Under the pieces are notes generated by a model. That model did not search any database and was not told the DNA's origin. It saw only the letters and a program-made list of their open reading frames with translations. Positions 48,345-57,109 of a stretch of DNA of 64,000 bases are shown one piece after another (the first letter of the stretch is position 1; each line of letters begins with the position of its first letter). Made by a program: the position numbers and the translations under genes. The stretch is from Camelimonas lactis (GTDB taxonomy: Bacteria > Pseudomonadota > Alphaproteobacteria > Rhizobiales > Beijerinckiaceae): positions 278,589 through 342,588 of the forward strand of contig NZ_SLWL01000003.1 of the NCBI RefSeq assembly GCF_004342915.1, in the 5' to 3' direction.

Positions 48345-49007
48345 TTGCCCCGCCAACGTCAATCCGGAAAACCGCCCGTCCGCATCGAGGATGAGGCGCG
48401 ATTCCTGCGCTCATGGGTGGAGCGCCCGCTGGTTACCGGGGCGGTGACGCCCTCCGGCAAGATGCTCGCCCGCACCATGGCCAGCTACCTCGATCCAGCG
48501 GCCCCGGGCCAGGTGATTGAGCTTGGACCTGGCACCGGCCCGGTCACCGAAGCCATCCTGCGTCGCGGCGTGCCGGAAGACCGGCTGATCCTGGTGGAGT
48601 ACAGCGCCGACTTCTGCGCGCTGCTGGCCAGGCGTTTTCCCGCCGCCACCATCCTGCAGGGCGACGCTTACAATTTTCCGGAACTGCTGGCCGGGCGCCT
48701 GGAAGGTCCGGCGGCGGCCACCGTGTCCAGCCTGCCGCTGTTCACCAAGCCGCTGCCCATGCGGATGAAGCTGCTGAATGACGCCTTCCATCTGATGCAG
48801 CCAGACGCGCCCTTCGTGCAGTTCACCTATTCGCCGGTTTCGCCGATTCCGAAATCCGGGGACTACACCTCGCAGCCGTCCGGCCGGGTTTGGTGGAACC
48901 TGCCGCCGGCGCGGGTCTGGGCTTACCGGCGCTGCCAGAACGTGAATGGGCGCGCCCACGGGCACGCGCCGCATGCGCTTCCCAATGGCAAACACCGCCC
49001 GCGTTGA
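48345..49007 (+). CDS. PmtA-like SAM-dependent methyltransferase, N-terminus probably frameshifted
   Basis: Methyltransferase of the phospholipid N-methyltransferase (PmtA-like) group, about 220 residues from TTG 48345. It shows RIEDEARFLRSWVERPLVTG, motif I VIELGPGTGPVTEAIL, LILVEYSADFCALLARRFP and SSLPLFTKPLP. There is no convincing start in this frame: the best-placed ATG (48256, after GGAAGGAATTCC) is in another frame, encodes MSVGDLAAATVE and stops at 48342. The reading frame upstream of the TTG (RPWLLRRVSPGR) still looks like protein, so one indel near 48288-48300 would join them. Phosphatidylethanolamine methylation is inferred. Confidence 0.7.
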   Translation: MPRQRQSGKPPVRIEDEARFLRSWVERPLVTGAVTPSGKMLARTMASYLDPAAPGQVIELGPGTGPVTEAILRRGVPEDRLILVEYSADFCALLARRFPAATILQGDAYNFPELLAGRLEGPAAATVSSLPLFTKPLPMRMKLLNDAFHLMQPDAPFVQFTYSPVSPIPKSGDYTSQPSGRVWWNLPPARVWAYRRCQNVNGRAHGHAPHALPNGKHRPR

Positions 49008-49096
49008 TCCGCCGCTGTCGCGCCCGGCCATTGGTCAGGACGGATTCGTCGTCCTGAGGGCTTGAGCGTGGCGCGGCGCCTGTGCGAAGAGGCGTC

Positions 49097-49828
49097 ATGA
49101 ACGCGCAAACCCCCTCCCGGCCGCCCCGCGCGGCCATTTCGCCCCGGGACCGTCTGATTGTCGCGCTGGATTTCCCGGACGTGGCGGCGGCGCGCGCCAT
49201 GACGGCGCGGCTTGGCGACGCGGTGAGCTTCTACAAGGTCGGGATGGAGCTGGTTTACGGCGGCGGGCTGCCGTTCGTTGGCGAGCTGGCCGACCAGGGC
49301 AAGCAGGTCTTCGTCGACCTGAAGCTGCATGACATTCCCAACACGGTCGAGAAGGCCACGGCGCGCATCGCCAGCCTCGGCGGCCGCTTCCTGACGGTGC
49401 ACGCCTATCCGCAGACCATGCGGGCCGCCGCGCGCGGCCGCGGCGCCAGCGCCCTGCAGATCCTCGGCGTCACCGTCATGACCTCCTATGATGACGCCGA
49501 TCTCGCCGAAGCCGGCTATGCCGCAGGCGTGCGCGACACCGTGGCCCGTCGCGCCGTCCAGGCGCGCGCCGCCGGCATCGACGGCCTCATCCTCTCCGCC
49601 GAGGAAACCCTGGCGATGCGCGCCATCGTCGGTGACGACATGCTGCTGGTGACCCCCGGCATCCGTCCGGCGGGCGCGGCCCTCGGCGACCAGAAGCGGG
49701 CGGTGACGCCTGGTCAGGCCATCGCCAACGGGGCGGACTATCTGGTGGTTGGTCGCCCGGTGACGGAGGCAGCCGACCCGGTCGCCGTGGCGCGGACCAT
49801 CGTTCAGGATATCGAAGCGGCGCTTTGA
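49097..49828 (+). CDS. pyrF: Orotidine 5'-phosphate decarboxylase
   Basis: Last step of UMP synthesis, decarboxylating OMP; 243 residues, TIM barrel. It has [16 protein letters not shown], the catalytic [15 protein letters not shown] with the Lys-Asp pair, VTVMTSYDD and the phosphate-binding [16 protein letters not shown] and [15 protein letters not shown] 49097 follows GAAGAGG. It starts a run pyrF-DUF1330-dapB-gpmA, all on plus with short gaps, an order common in Hyphomicrobiales. Confidence 0.97.
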   Translation: MNAQTPSRPPRAAISPRDRLIVALDFPDVAAARAMTARLGDAVSFYKVGMELVYGGGLPFVGELADQGKQVFVDLKLHDIPNTVEKATARIASLGGRFLTVHAYPQTMRAAARGRGASALQILGVTVMTSYDDADLAEAGYAAGVRDTVARRAVQARAAGIDGLILSAEETLAMRAIVGDDMLLVTPGIRPAGAALGDQKRAVTPGQAIANGADYLVVGRPVTEAADPVAVARTIVQDIEAAL

Positions 49829-49863
49829 TCGGACCGGATCAGCGCCCGGGAAGGGAACAGAGC

Positions 49864-50175
49864 ATGGCGAAGGGTTACTGGATCGGACGCGTCGACGTGT
49901 CGGACGCCGACGCCTACAAGGCCTATGTGGCGGCCAACGCCGAAGCGTTCGCCAAATACGGCGCCCGTTTCCTGGTGCGCGGCGGCGACTTCGAGGCGGT
50001 CGAGGGCGACGCGCGCGCCCGGAACGTGGTCATCGAGTTTCCCAGCCGCCAGGCGGCGATCGATTGCTGGAACTCACCGGAATACAGGCGCGCCAAGGCG
50101 CTGCGTGATGGCCACGCCGTCGCCGACATGGTGGTGATCGACGGCTACGACGGCCCGCAGCCGGGCGAGGGCTGA
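49864..50175 (+). CDS. DUF1330 family protein
   Basis: A 103-residue ferredoxin-like-fold (dimeric alpha/beta barrel) protein of DUF1330. It has the typical [53 protein letters not shown] and the end [11 protein letters not shown]. The function is unknown; it may bind small ligands. ATG 49864 has GGGAAGGGAACAG at good spacing. It is sandwiched between pyrF and dapB, 4 bp before dapB, and is surely cotranscribed. Confidence 0.93.
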   Translation: MAKGYWIGRVDVSDADAYKAYVAANAEAFAKYGARFLVRGGDFEAVEGDARARNVVIEFPSRQAAIDCWNSPEYRRAKALRDGHAVADMVVIDGYDGPQPGEG

Positions 50176-50179
50176 GATC

Positions 50180-50989
50180 ATGGGCGACATGAAGCTGGTC
50201 GTATTCGGCGCCGCCGGGCGCATGGGCCGCATGCTGGTGACGACCATCGCGGACACACAGGGCGCTGTGCTGCACGGCGCCACGGATCGTCCCGGCGCCG
50301 GGGCGATCGGCAAGGACGCGGGCCTGCTGGCCGGCGTCGGCGAAAGCGGCGTCATCGTTACCGACGACGTGGGGAAAGCCCTCGACGGCGCCGGCGCCGT
50401 CATCGACTTCTCCGCTCCGGCGGCGACGGTCGCCCTTGCCGGGCTGGCGGCGGAGCGTGGCGTCGCCCACATCATCGGCACCACTGGCCTGTCGGAAGCC
50501 GATCTCGCCGCCCTCGCGGAGGCGGCGAAGCGCAATGTGGTGGTGCGTTCCGGCAACATGAGCCTTGGCGTCAACCTGCTGGCGGCGCTGGTGCGCCAGG
50601 CGGCGGCGGCGCTGGGCGAGGACTTCGATATCGAGGTGCTGGAAATGCACCATCGCCACAAGGTCGACGCCCCTTCCGGCACCGCTTTGCTGCTCGGCGA
50701 GGCCGCCGCCGAAGGGCGCGGGATCAACCTTGGCCAGCGCTCCGTGCGCGTCCGCGACGGCCACACCGGCCCGCGCACGCCGGGCGACATCGGCTTCGCC
50801 ACCTTGCGCGGCGGCTCGGTGGTCGGTGATCACAGCGTCATTTTCGCCGGTCCCCAAGAGCGCATCACCCTGTCGCATCACGCGGAAGACCGGGGCATTT
50901 TTGCCCGCGGCGCCGTGCGCGCCGCCCTGTGGACGCGCGGCCGGGCGCCGGGACTGTATTCCATGGCCGACGTCCTGGGCGTTGGTTAG
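50180..50989 (+). CDS. dapB: 4-hydroxy-tetrahydrodipicolinate reductase
   Basis: Diaminopimelate/lysine pathway enzyme reducing HTPA with NAD(P)H; 269 residues. It shows [20 protein letters not shown] (NAD-binding), [29 protein letters not shown], the catalytic [20 protein letters not shown] and [20 protein letters not shown]. It starts 4 bp after the DUF1330 gene. It is followed by a palindromic repeat region and gpmA. Confidence 0.97.
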   Translation: MGDMKLVVFGAAGRMGRMLVTTIADTQGAVLHGATDRPGAGAIGKDAGLLAGVGESGVIVTDDVGKALDGAGAVIDFSAPAATVALAGLAAERGVAHIIGTTGLSEADLAALAEAAKRNVVVRSGNMSLGVNLLAALVRQAAAALGEDFDIEVLEMHHRHKVDAPSGTALLLGEAAAEGRGINLGQRSVRVRDGHTGPRTPGDIGFATLRGGSVVGDHSVIFAGPQERITLSHHAEDRGIFARGAVRAALWTRGRAPGLYSMADVLGVG

Positions 50990-51060
50990 GGCGCTCCGGG
51001 AACAGCGGGCTCCGCTTTTCCTGAAGTAAGGTGCGTCAGATCGAAATGGAGCGCTTCCCG
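50990..51060. repeat. Degenerate palindromic intergenic repeat (copy 5)
   Basis: GCGCTCCGGGAACAGCGGG and CCGCTTTTCCTGAAG form an imperfect hairpin followed by GTGCGTCAGATCGAAA, the same layout as the copies at 18956 and 19172 but diverged. It lies between dapB and gpmA. Confidence 0.5.
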
Positions 51061-51173
51061 ATCAGGCGGAGCCGTCTGGTTGATCAGAAGCCGCTCCAGT
51101 TTCCGAAATTTTTCCCCTGTGACTGCCGGCGCGACGCCAGAACGGCCGCCGCGCCGAAACCGGAGTTCATCCC

Positions 51174-51797
51174 ATGACCGAGCGCCTTCTTGTTCTCGCC
51201 CGTCACGGCCAGAGCGACTGGAACCTCAAGAACCTGTTCACGGGCTGGAAAGACCCGGACCTGACCGAGCTTGGCGTTTCGGAAGCAAAGGCCGCCGGCG
51301 ACCGCCTGAAGGCGAAGGGCCTGTCGTTCGACCGCTGCTACACCTCGGGCCTTGCCCGCGCCCAGCGCACGGCCCAGCTGATTCTTGGCCAGCTTGGCCA
51401 GCCCGATCTGCCGACCGTCCGCGACATTGCCCTGAACGAGCGCGATTACGGTGAGCTGTCCGGCCTGAACAAGGATGACGCCCGGGCGAAGTGGGGCGAG
51501 GACCAGGTCCACGTCTGGCGCCGCTCCTACGACGTGCCGCCGCCCGGCGGCGAGAGCCTGAAGGACACCGCCGCCCGCGTGCTGCCCTATTATATCCGCG
51601 AGATCCTGCCGGCGGTGATGCGCGGCGAGCGCGTGCTGGTCGCCGCGCACGGCAATTCCCTGCGGGCGCTGATCATGGTGCTGGATGGCCTGACCACCGA
51701 CACCATCGCCGGCCTGGAGCTGGCCACCGGCGTGCCGCTGGTCTACCGCCTCAACGCCGACACCACGGTGGCCTCGAAGGAAGTTCTCGCCGCCTGA
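51174..51797 (+). CDS. gpmA: 2,3-bisphosphoglycerate-dependent phosphoglycerate mutase
   Basis: Glycolytic mutase interconverting 2- and 3-phosphoglycerate; 207 residues, the short alphaproteobacterial form. It shows the phosphohistidine motif [50 protein letters not shown] and the second active histidine in [19 protein letters not shown] 51174 is the start of conserved sequence. A terminator follows at 51823. Confidence 0.96.
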   Translation: MTERLLVLARHGQSDWNLKNLFTGWKDPDLTELGVSEAKAAGDRLKAKGLSFDRCYTSGLARAQRTAQLILGQLGQPDLPTVRDIALNERDYGELSGLNKDDARAKWGEDQVHVWRRSYDVPPPGGESLKDTAARVLPYYIREILPAVMRGERVLVAAHGNSLRALIMVLDGLTTDTIAGLELATGVPLVYRLNADTTVASKEVLAA

Positions 51798-52108
51798 GGG
51801 CGAGCGTTTCTGCCGGAGATGCAATGGCCTGCCCCATGGGCGGGCCATTTTTGTTGACGCGTCGCCTGATTGGCAAAACACGTCAGGCCACTGGCGGTGG
51901 ACGCGCTGGTGATGGCGACGCCCCATGCGCGGTTCACGCCCGACAACTTCTGGCCGCCGGCCTCGCCGATACCCAGTCCAGACCGGACCGTTTGACAAGC
52001 GCCCCCTGTCGTAAAGGGGGCCACATGGCCCGCGCGCCCGGCGCTGATACCCCGGGCCAGGGCCGCCGGCGGGAGGCGAGGTTTTTCCGGGCCGTGACGG
52101 GCCGGTTG
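51798..52108. other. Intergenic region between gpmA and the prenyl synthase gene
   Basis: About 311 bp between convergent genes. Apart from the gpmA terminator at 51823, nothing recognisable was found; open frames crossing it are shadows. Confidence 0.5.
51823..51852 (+). terminator. Terminator of gpmA
   Basis: AATGGCC (51823-51829) and GGCCATT (51843-51849) with an inner GCCC/GGGC stem, then TTTT. It lies 26 bp after the stop codon. Confidence 0.85.
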
Positions 52109-53056
52109 TCAGCTGCGCCGGGCGCCGACAAAGCGGGCGGCGTGACGCAGCATGTCCGCCTCCGCGCCGAAACAGTCGAGCGCGGCGATGGCCCCGTCGA
52201 TCAGTTCGTCACAGATGGCGCGGGCGCCGGAGAGGCCCAGCGCCGTGACCAGGGTGCCCTTACCCTTCTCCGCGTCCTTGCCGGCCCGCTTGCCCAGGGT
52301 TTCGGCGTCGGCTTCGTGGTCGAGGATGTCATCGGCGATCTGGAACGCCCCGCCCACCGCCTTGCCGTAGCGCGCCAGCCGCGCCTGGACGTCAGCGTCG
52401 GCGCCGGCGACGAGTCCGCCCGCCTCCACGGCGAACGCCAGCAGGGCGCCGGTTTTCAGCGCCTGCAGATGCAGGATGTCGTCCGGCGACAGGCGCGCCG
52501 CGCCCCAGCGCCCTTCGGCGGCGAGGTCGAGCATCTGGCCGCCCACCATGCCGGTCATGCCGCCGGCGCGGGCGAGACCCAGCGTCAGCCTGGCGCGGAC
52601 GTCGGGGGAGGGGTGCGCCCCCGCGTCGGCGATCACCTCGAACGCCAGCGTCAGCAGGGCGTCGCCGGCCAGGATGGCGGTGGCCTCGTCGAACGCCTTG
52701 TGAACCGTTGGCTGCCCGCGCCGCAGGTCATCGTCATCCATCGCCGGCAGGTCGTCGTGCGCCAGGGAATAGCAGTGCAACAGTTCAATGGCCGCCGCCG
52801 TGGGCAGGGCCGTCGCCGCCTCCGCGCCGCACAGCGCGGCGGTTTCCACCGTCAGGAATGGCCGCAGCCGCTTGCCGCCGCCCAACGCCGCGTGACGCAT
52901 GGCGGCGAGCAGCCGCGGCGGCGCGGCGCTGCGCCGGTTGAAAATCTCCGTCAACGTCGTTTCCATGGCCGCCGCCCGGTCGGCGAGTCGCGTCTGGAAG
53001 GCTTGCGCGGAGGCAGCCGTCGCGGCCGGGGCATTGTCTGGATGGCTGGCGGACAC
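52109..53056 (-). CDS. ispA: Polyprenyl synthetase, farnesyl-diphosphate synthase type (IspA)
   Basis: Trans-prenyltransferase condensing IPP with DMAPP/GPP; 315 residues. It has GGGKRLRPFLTVE, the first Asp-rich motif LAHDDLPAMDDDDLRRG, with the two-residue insertion of bacterial FPP synthases, GDALLTLAFEVIAD, GMVGGQMLDL, LKTGALL and the second motif FQIADDILD. GTG 53056, 5 nt after GGAGAAG, is the best start; the frame stays open to 53230. FPP rather than GGPP is inferred from the motif spacing. Confidence 0.9.
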   Translation of the reverse strand: MSASHPDNAPAATAASAQAFQTRLADRAAAMETTLTEIFNRRSAAPPRLLAAMRHAALGGGKRLRPFLTVETAALCGAEAATALPTAAAIELLHCYSLAHDDLPAMDDDDLRRGQPTVHKAFDEATAILAGDALLTLAFEVIADAGAHPSPDVRARLTLGLARAGGMTGMVGGQMLDLAAEGRWGAARLSPDDILHLQALKTGALLAFAVEAGGLVAGADADVQARLARYGKAVGGAFQIADDILDHEADAETLGKRAGKDAEKGKGTLVTALGLSGARAICDELIDGAIAALDCFGAEADMLRHAARFVGARRS

Positions 53057-53266
53057 CTGGCTTCTCCGGTTTCTGGGTCCATGGCGCATGGAGCGGCCTG
53101 TCGCCAGCGGCTTGCCGGAGCGGGGCGGGCGGGTCAAGTTTTGTGAAGCCGCAGGTTGGTTGCGAGGCGAGACAGGGCGCGCGACGTCATCGTATGCTGC
53201 CATGTTTCGGGTGGTCGCCGCGGCTGGCATGGCTTAGCGGCAGGAGTGGTGGGGGAAGCGGGGCTT

Positions 53267-54085
53267 GTGGGGATCAGGGCTGGCGGCAGGACCAGGTCCA
53301 GGGAGAAGGCGAGGGTCCATTCCGGCGACGGCGTGGCCTCCCGGCGCAGCCGCGTTCAGGTGGAGGCGGAAGACGCGCCGCCCGCCGGTGAGCCCGCTGT
53401 GAGCGCCGCGCCCAGGCGTCGGTGGCTGCGCAAGCTGGTGAACCGTCTCATCCTCGTCCTGCTGGCGCTGGCCGCCATTCCGCTGGGGCTGATGCTGCTC
53501 TATGCGGTCGCGCCGCCGGTGTCCAACCTGATGCTCGCGCGCTGGTTCACCGGGCAGCCGGTCACCCGCATCTGGACGCCGCTGGAGCGCATCGCCCCCT
53601 CGTTGCCGCTGGCGGTCGCCGCTTCGGAGGATGCGCGCTTCTGCCAGCACCACGGTGTGGACTGGGTGGAGTTGCGCGCCGCGATCCAGGATACCGATGA
53701 GGATGGCCTGCCGACGCGCGGCGCCTCGACCCTGACCATGCAGACGGTGAAGAACCTGCTGCTGTGGCAAGGGCGATCCCCCGTCCGCAAGGCGCTTGAG
53801 CTGCCGCTGGCGGCCCTGGCCGATATCGTCTGGTCCAAGCGCCGCACCATGGAGCTTTATCTGAACGTGGCCGAATGGGGCGACGGGATTTTCGGCGCCG
53901 AGGCGGCGTCGCAACGCTATTTCCGGAAGAGCGCCGCCAGGCTCACGCCAGGCGAATCCGCGCGTCTGGCGGCGGTTTTGCCCAATCCCATCCGCTATGA
54001 CGCGGAAAAACCATCGCGCTATGTGGCGACGCGCGCCGGGCGAATCGCGGCGCGGGCGCGGCAGCAGACCCTGCCCTGTCTGTGA
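53267..54085 (+). CDS. mtgA: Monofunctional biosynthetic peptidoglycan transglycosylase
   Basis: GT51 glycosyltransferase polymerising lipid II on the periplasmic face of the inner membrane. One N-terminal transmembrane anchor (LVNRLILVLLALAAIPLGLM) precedes PLERIAPSLPLAVAASEDARF, with the catalytic glutamate, then RGASTLTMQTVKNLLLW, VRKALELPLAALADIVWSK, and MELYLNVAEWGDGIFGAEAA. The start is uncertain: no ATG occurs before the anchor, and GTG codons at 53267, 53360 and 53399 or a TTG at 53156 are possible. 53267 has GGGGGAAG upstream. It faces away from the prenyl synthase gene. Confidence 0.9.
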   Translation: MGIRAGGRTRSREKARVHSGDGVASRRSRVQVEAEDAPPAGEPAVSAAPRRRWLRKLVNRLILVLLALAAIPLGLMLLYAVAPPVSNLMLARWFTGQPVTRIWTPLERIAPSLPLAVAASEDARFCQHHGVDWVELRAAIQDTDEDGLPTRGASTLTMQTVKNLLLWQGRSPVRKALELPLAALADIVWSKRRTMELYLNVAEWGDGIFGAEAASQRYFRKSAARLTPGESARLAAVLPNPIRYDAEKPSRYVATRAGRIAARARQQTLPCL

Positions 54086-54243
54086 CGGCCGATGGCCGGT
54101 TTGTCGCGACCGTGTTTGCGGGGCTGGTCAAGGTCGCGGGAACCCTGTATAAGCCCGCATCCCCAACGAAACGGGTTCTGATCGCGGTCGCTGTAGCGTG
54201 AACCGCACGGGCCGACGTTACAGCAACGCTTCGAGAGACAGAC

Positions 54244-54429
54244 ATGGCCGTTCCAAAACGCAAGACCTCGCCGATGAAGCGCGGTTTCCGCCGCTCCGCT
54301 GACGCCCTCGCCGCCCCGACCTACGTCGAGGACAAGGACTCCGGCGAACTGCGCCGTCCGCACCACATCGACCTGAAGACCGGCATGTATCGCGGTCGCC
54401 AGGTGCTGAAGCCCCGCGCTGACGCCTGA
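54244..54429 (+). CDS. rpmF: 50S ribosomal protein L32
   Basis: Small ribosomal protein of 61 residues beginning [20 protein letters not shown], the alphaproteobacterial L32 form without zinc cysteines, with [17 protein letters not shown] at the end. Complete. It follows mtgA after about 160 bp. A terminator at 54515 ends the transcript. Confidence 0.97.
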   Translation: MAVPKRKTSPMKRGFRRSADALAAPTYVEDKDSGELRRPHHIDLKTGMYRGRQVLKPRADA

Positions 54430-54960
54430 CGCCGTGCGCCGGCCATCCGGCCGGTGACACGCGACATTGTTTGGAAGCTGGCGGATGAACCCGCCAGATC
54501 AAACAGGTTCCGAGCCCCGCCTGCCTGGTGCATGCGGGGTTTTCGCATGTGGGGCTCCTGCGTCCAGGAAGTCCGGCCAGGGAGCCTGGCCCGGGAACCC
54601 GGCTCAAGACGCCCCGCCCGGGAGACTTCGCCGGCGCGCCAACCCGCCAAATGCGGCGCGGCGATGGCGGCGCCGGTCAGCAGGTTGTGAAGCTCTGGAC
54701 GGCTGGGGAGCACGGTGACAACTGCTGCTTTTCCTCCAGCTTTTACCGGCTGTTAGCAATGCGCCGGCCAACATGCCCGCAAGACAGATGACGTAACGGC
54801 GCAGCCGGTTTCGCCAGCCTCCCGGAGGTTGGTCCGGCGTGCGCAGGGGCAGTTCCGGCCGGGTGCGCGCCACCCGCGCCCGGAGGCATGCGTCAGATTT
54901 AAGGACAGGGCATTCCGCATTCCAGCCGGAGGCGCCCTGCCGTTGCGGCGGGATGCGGTG
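54430..54960. other. Intergenic region after rpmF
   Basis: About 530 bp. It holds the rpmF terminator (54515-54543) and presumably the promoter of the PAS-GGDEF-EAL gene. No other element was recognised; short open frames on either strand are not protein-like. Confidence 0.5.
54515..54543 (+). terminator. Probable terminator of rpmF
   Basis: CCCCGC (54515-54520), 13-nt loop, GCGGGG (54534-54539), TTTT. It lies 85 bp after the stop codon. Confidence 0.65.
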
Positions 54961-56724
54961 ATGCGCGGCTTATTAGGAAAATTCAGCGAGACGTTCCAGG
55001 CCCGCAGGTCAGGGCGCCGCGCCGGGGGGCGTCTGGCGGCCAGTCAGGCGGCTCCGTGCCCGGCCCAGGGTGAGCGCGCGCTTGATCCGGCGCAGGGGCT
55101 TCTGGCCTGCCACATGGCGTCATGGAGCTGGGATCTGGCGAGCGACCGCCTGGTTTGGGGGCCCACCGCCATGGCCGCCCTTGGTTTCGACCGCCGCCGG
55201 CATCTGTCGTCCGGCAAGGCCTGGGCGTCACTGGCGGCGCCCGGCTCCGGCGAGAGTCGCGCCGACGTCATTCACGGCGCCGCCGGGGTGGATCACGGCG
55301 AGGGCGCGCCGTTTCGCTGCCGTTATGTGGTCAACGCCGGTCGCGGCCTGTGCGTCATCGAGGAGCGCGGCCGCTGGCACGCGGGCCCGGATGGACGCCC
55401 CGCCCGGGCCGAAGGCGTCATGCGGGTGTGCCCCATCGACGGGCGGCCGCCGGATGCGCCGCTGGCCGGGCGCCGCATCCAGCCGGCGCGGGATATCGTG
55501 ACGCGCACGCTGACGGCGATGCTGCATGATCCTGCCCGCGGGTTGCGCTCGGTGTCGGCTGGCGTCTGTCTGCTCACGCCCCGGACCTCCGATGTGTCGG
55601 CGTCCGATCCGGCGATGACGGACCTGGCGGCGGCGGCGATCGCGCGCCGTCTGCGGCGCACCGATGTGGTCGCGGTGCTCGACCCCGGGCAGTTCGCCCT
55701 CATCCTCAATGGTTGCGACAGCGCGCAGGGCCGGCAGGCCGCCGCGGCGGTTGCCCGCAATGTGGAGCGGGCCTGTCCCGGCCTGCAGGCCCATGTGGGC
55801 CTGGTGACCGCCTCGGACGGCGCCGGCGACGCCAGCTCACTGCTTGAGCGGGCCAGCGAGGCGGCGCGGCAGGCGGCTGAGGCTGGCGAGATGGTGGCCG
55901 TCCTGGCTCCCCGCGCCAGACGTCGGCCGGCCACGCGGCCGGCCGCCATGTCGATGCCCGATGTGATCGCCCTGCTCAACGGCCGTGACATCGTCCTTGG
56001 CCGGCGCCGCCTGGTCGACCTCGACGGCGCCGATCTGCGTCTTGAGGAGGCGCTGCCGGTCGCCGCCTGCGACGGCGGCGCCGGGGTGATGGGGCCGGGA
56101 TCGCTGGCGCCGGTCGCGGCGCAGATGAACCTTTCCGGCTTGCTTGACCAGCGGATGCTGGAGCAGACCGTGCGCCTGCTGGCGGCGGACCCGGCCGCCC
56201 ACATGTTGTTGTGCATCGCCCCGGCGACGCTGGTCAGCCCGGAGTGGCGCGGCGCCGTCGCCGCATGGCTGGCGGCGCATCCGGGCGTGTCGGCGCGACT
56301 GGTCATCGCCCTTGATGAGAAGGCGTTCGCGCCCGCAGAATCACCGCCGGCCCGGCATGGGACGCCGAAGGAAAGCGCGCCGGAAACAGGGCCGATGGAG
56401 GTCGGCAACAGTTGCCACGACGACGGCGAAGGACAGGCGACGGGGGCGGACGCGCCGGGCAGGGGGCCGGGCCATGATCCGCGCGCCATCGCCCAGCACC
56501 TCGCCATGATGAAGGCGCTTGGCGTCAGCGTGGGCGTCACCGGCTTCGGCCTTGGCTGGCTGAAACTCGAGGACCTCTCGGCCATGGCGGTCGATGTGGT
56601 TTGCATGAGCGGCCTGTTTGTCAACGAAAGCCTGTCGCTGGTTGGCCCGGACCGTTTCGTCGTGCGCGCCCTCGTCGACGGCGTGCGGGAAATCGGCGCC
56701 GCCGTGGTGGCGCCGGCGCCCTGA
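54961..56724 (+). CDS. Degenerate PAS-GGDEF-EAL protein, probably catalytically inactive
   Basis: A 587-residue protein. A PAS-like N-terminal domain (SWSWDLASDRLVWGPTAMAA, LGFDRRRHLSSGKAW, VIEERGRW) is followed by a GGDEF-like region in which GGDEF reads DPGQF (RRTDVVAVLDPGQFALILNG), then an EAL-like region in which the EAL signature and most metal ligands are missing (LRLEEALPVA, AQMNLSGLLDQRMLEQTVRL, GVTGFGLGWLKLEDLSAMAV). About 60 low-complexity residues interrupt the EAL part. It probably acts as a c-di-GMP-independent sensor or scaffold. The frame is open to 54829; ATG 54961 is preferred. Located just upstream of the tRNA-Ser. Confidence 0.75.
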   Translation: MRGLLGKFSETFQARRSGRRAGGRLAASQAAPCPAQGERALDPAQGLLACHMASWSWDLASDRLVWGPTAMAALGFDRRRHLSSGKAWASLAAPGSGESRADVIHGAAGVDHGEGAPFRCRYVVNAGRGLCVIEERGRWHAGPDGRPARAEGVMRVCPIDGRPPDAPLAGRRIQPARDIVTRTLTAMLHDPARGLRSVSAGVCLLTPRTSDVSASDPAMTDLAAAAIARRLRRTDVVAVLDPGQFALILNGCDSAQGRQAAAAVARNVERACPGLQAHVGLVTASDGAGDASSLLERASEAARQAAEAGEMVAVLAPRARRRPATRPAAMSMPDVIALLNGRDIVLGRRRLVDLDGADLRLEEALPVAACDGGAGVMGPGSLAPVAAQMNLSGLLDQRMLEQTVRLLAADPAAHMLLCIAPATLVSPEWRGAVAAWLAAHPGVSARLVIALDEKAFAPAESPPARHGTPKESAPETGPMEVGNSCHDDGEGQATGADAPGRGPGHDPRAIAQHLAMMKALGVSVGVTGFGLGWLKLEDLSAMAVDVVCMSGLFVNESLSLVGPDRFVVRALVDGVREIGAAVVAPAP

Positions 56725-56863
56725 CAGCCGGCCGCGGGCAACGCCCGCCGCGTTGCCGCTGTGGAAATGAGCGGGCGGCAAGCGGCAACCGCCCGGAGGG
56801 CCTTGTCAGGCGACGAACCCTCGTGTACGTACCGCCCACCACAGGCGCTGACCTCGTGATTGC

Positions 56864-56953
56864 GGAGAGGTGGCAGAGTGGTTGAATGCACCGCACTCGA
56901 AATGCGGCATAGGGGCAACCCTATCGGGAGTTCGAATCTCCCCCTCTCCGCCA
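56864..56953 (+). tRNA. tRNA-Ser (anticodon CGA)
   Basis: A 90-nt tRNA with acceptor stem GGAGAGG/CCTCTCC, discriminator G and encoded CCA (56951-56953). The anticodon stem-loop CCGCACTCGAAATGCGG places CGA at 56898-56900. The long variable arm (ATAGGGGCAACCCTAT) marks class II serine tRNA, and the T-arm reads GGGAGTTCGAATCTCCC. Its 3' end is the likely integration site of the island that follows. Confidence 0.97.
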
Positions 56954-56954
56954 T

Positions 56955-56976
56955 ATGACCTTCCCAGGTCATTTCT
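56955..56976 (+). terminator. Terminator-like hairpin after tRNA-Ser
   Basis: ATGACCT, TCCC loop, AGGTCAT, TTTCT. It follows the CCA end by one base and can end the tRNA transcript. Confidence 0.6.
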
Positions 56977-57109
56977 AAACGTCTCAGGTCGACCCAAGAA
57001 CCGTTGTCCCGCAACGAGTTCTATTCCCTCCGCGTCTCAGGCCGTCTAGCATCATCCCACCAGAACGCATGTTCGGCACTAGGGCCGAAACTGGGACCGG
57101 GAGAGAGGC

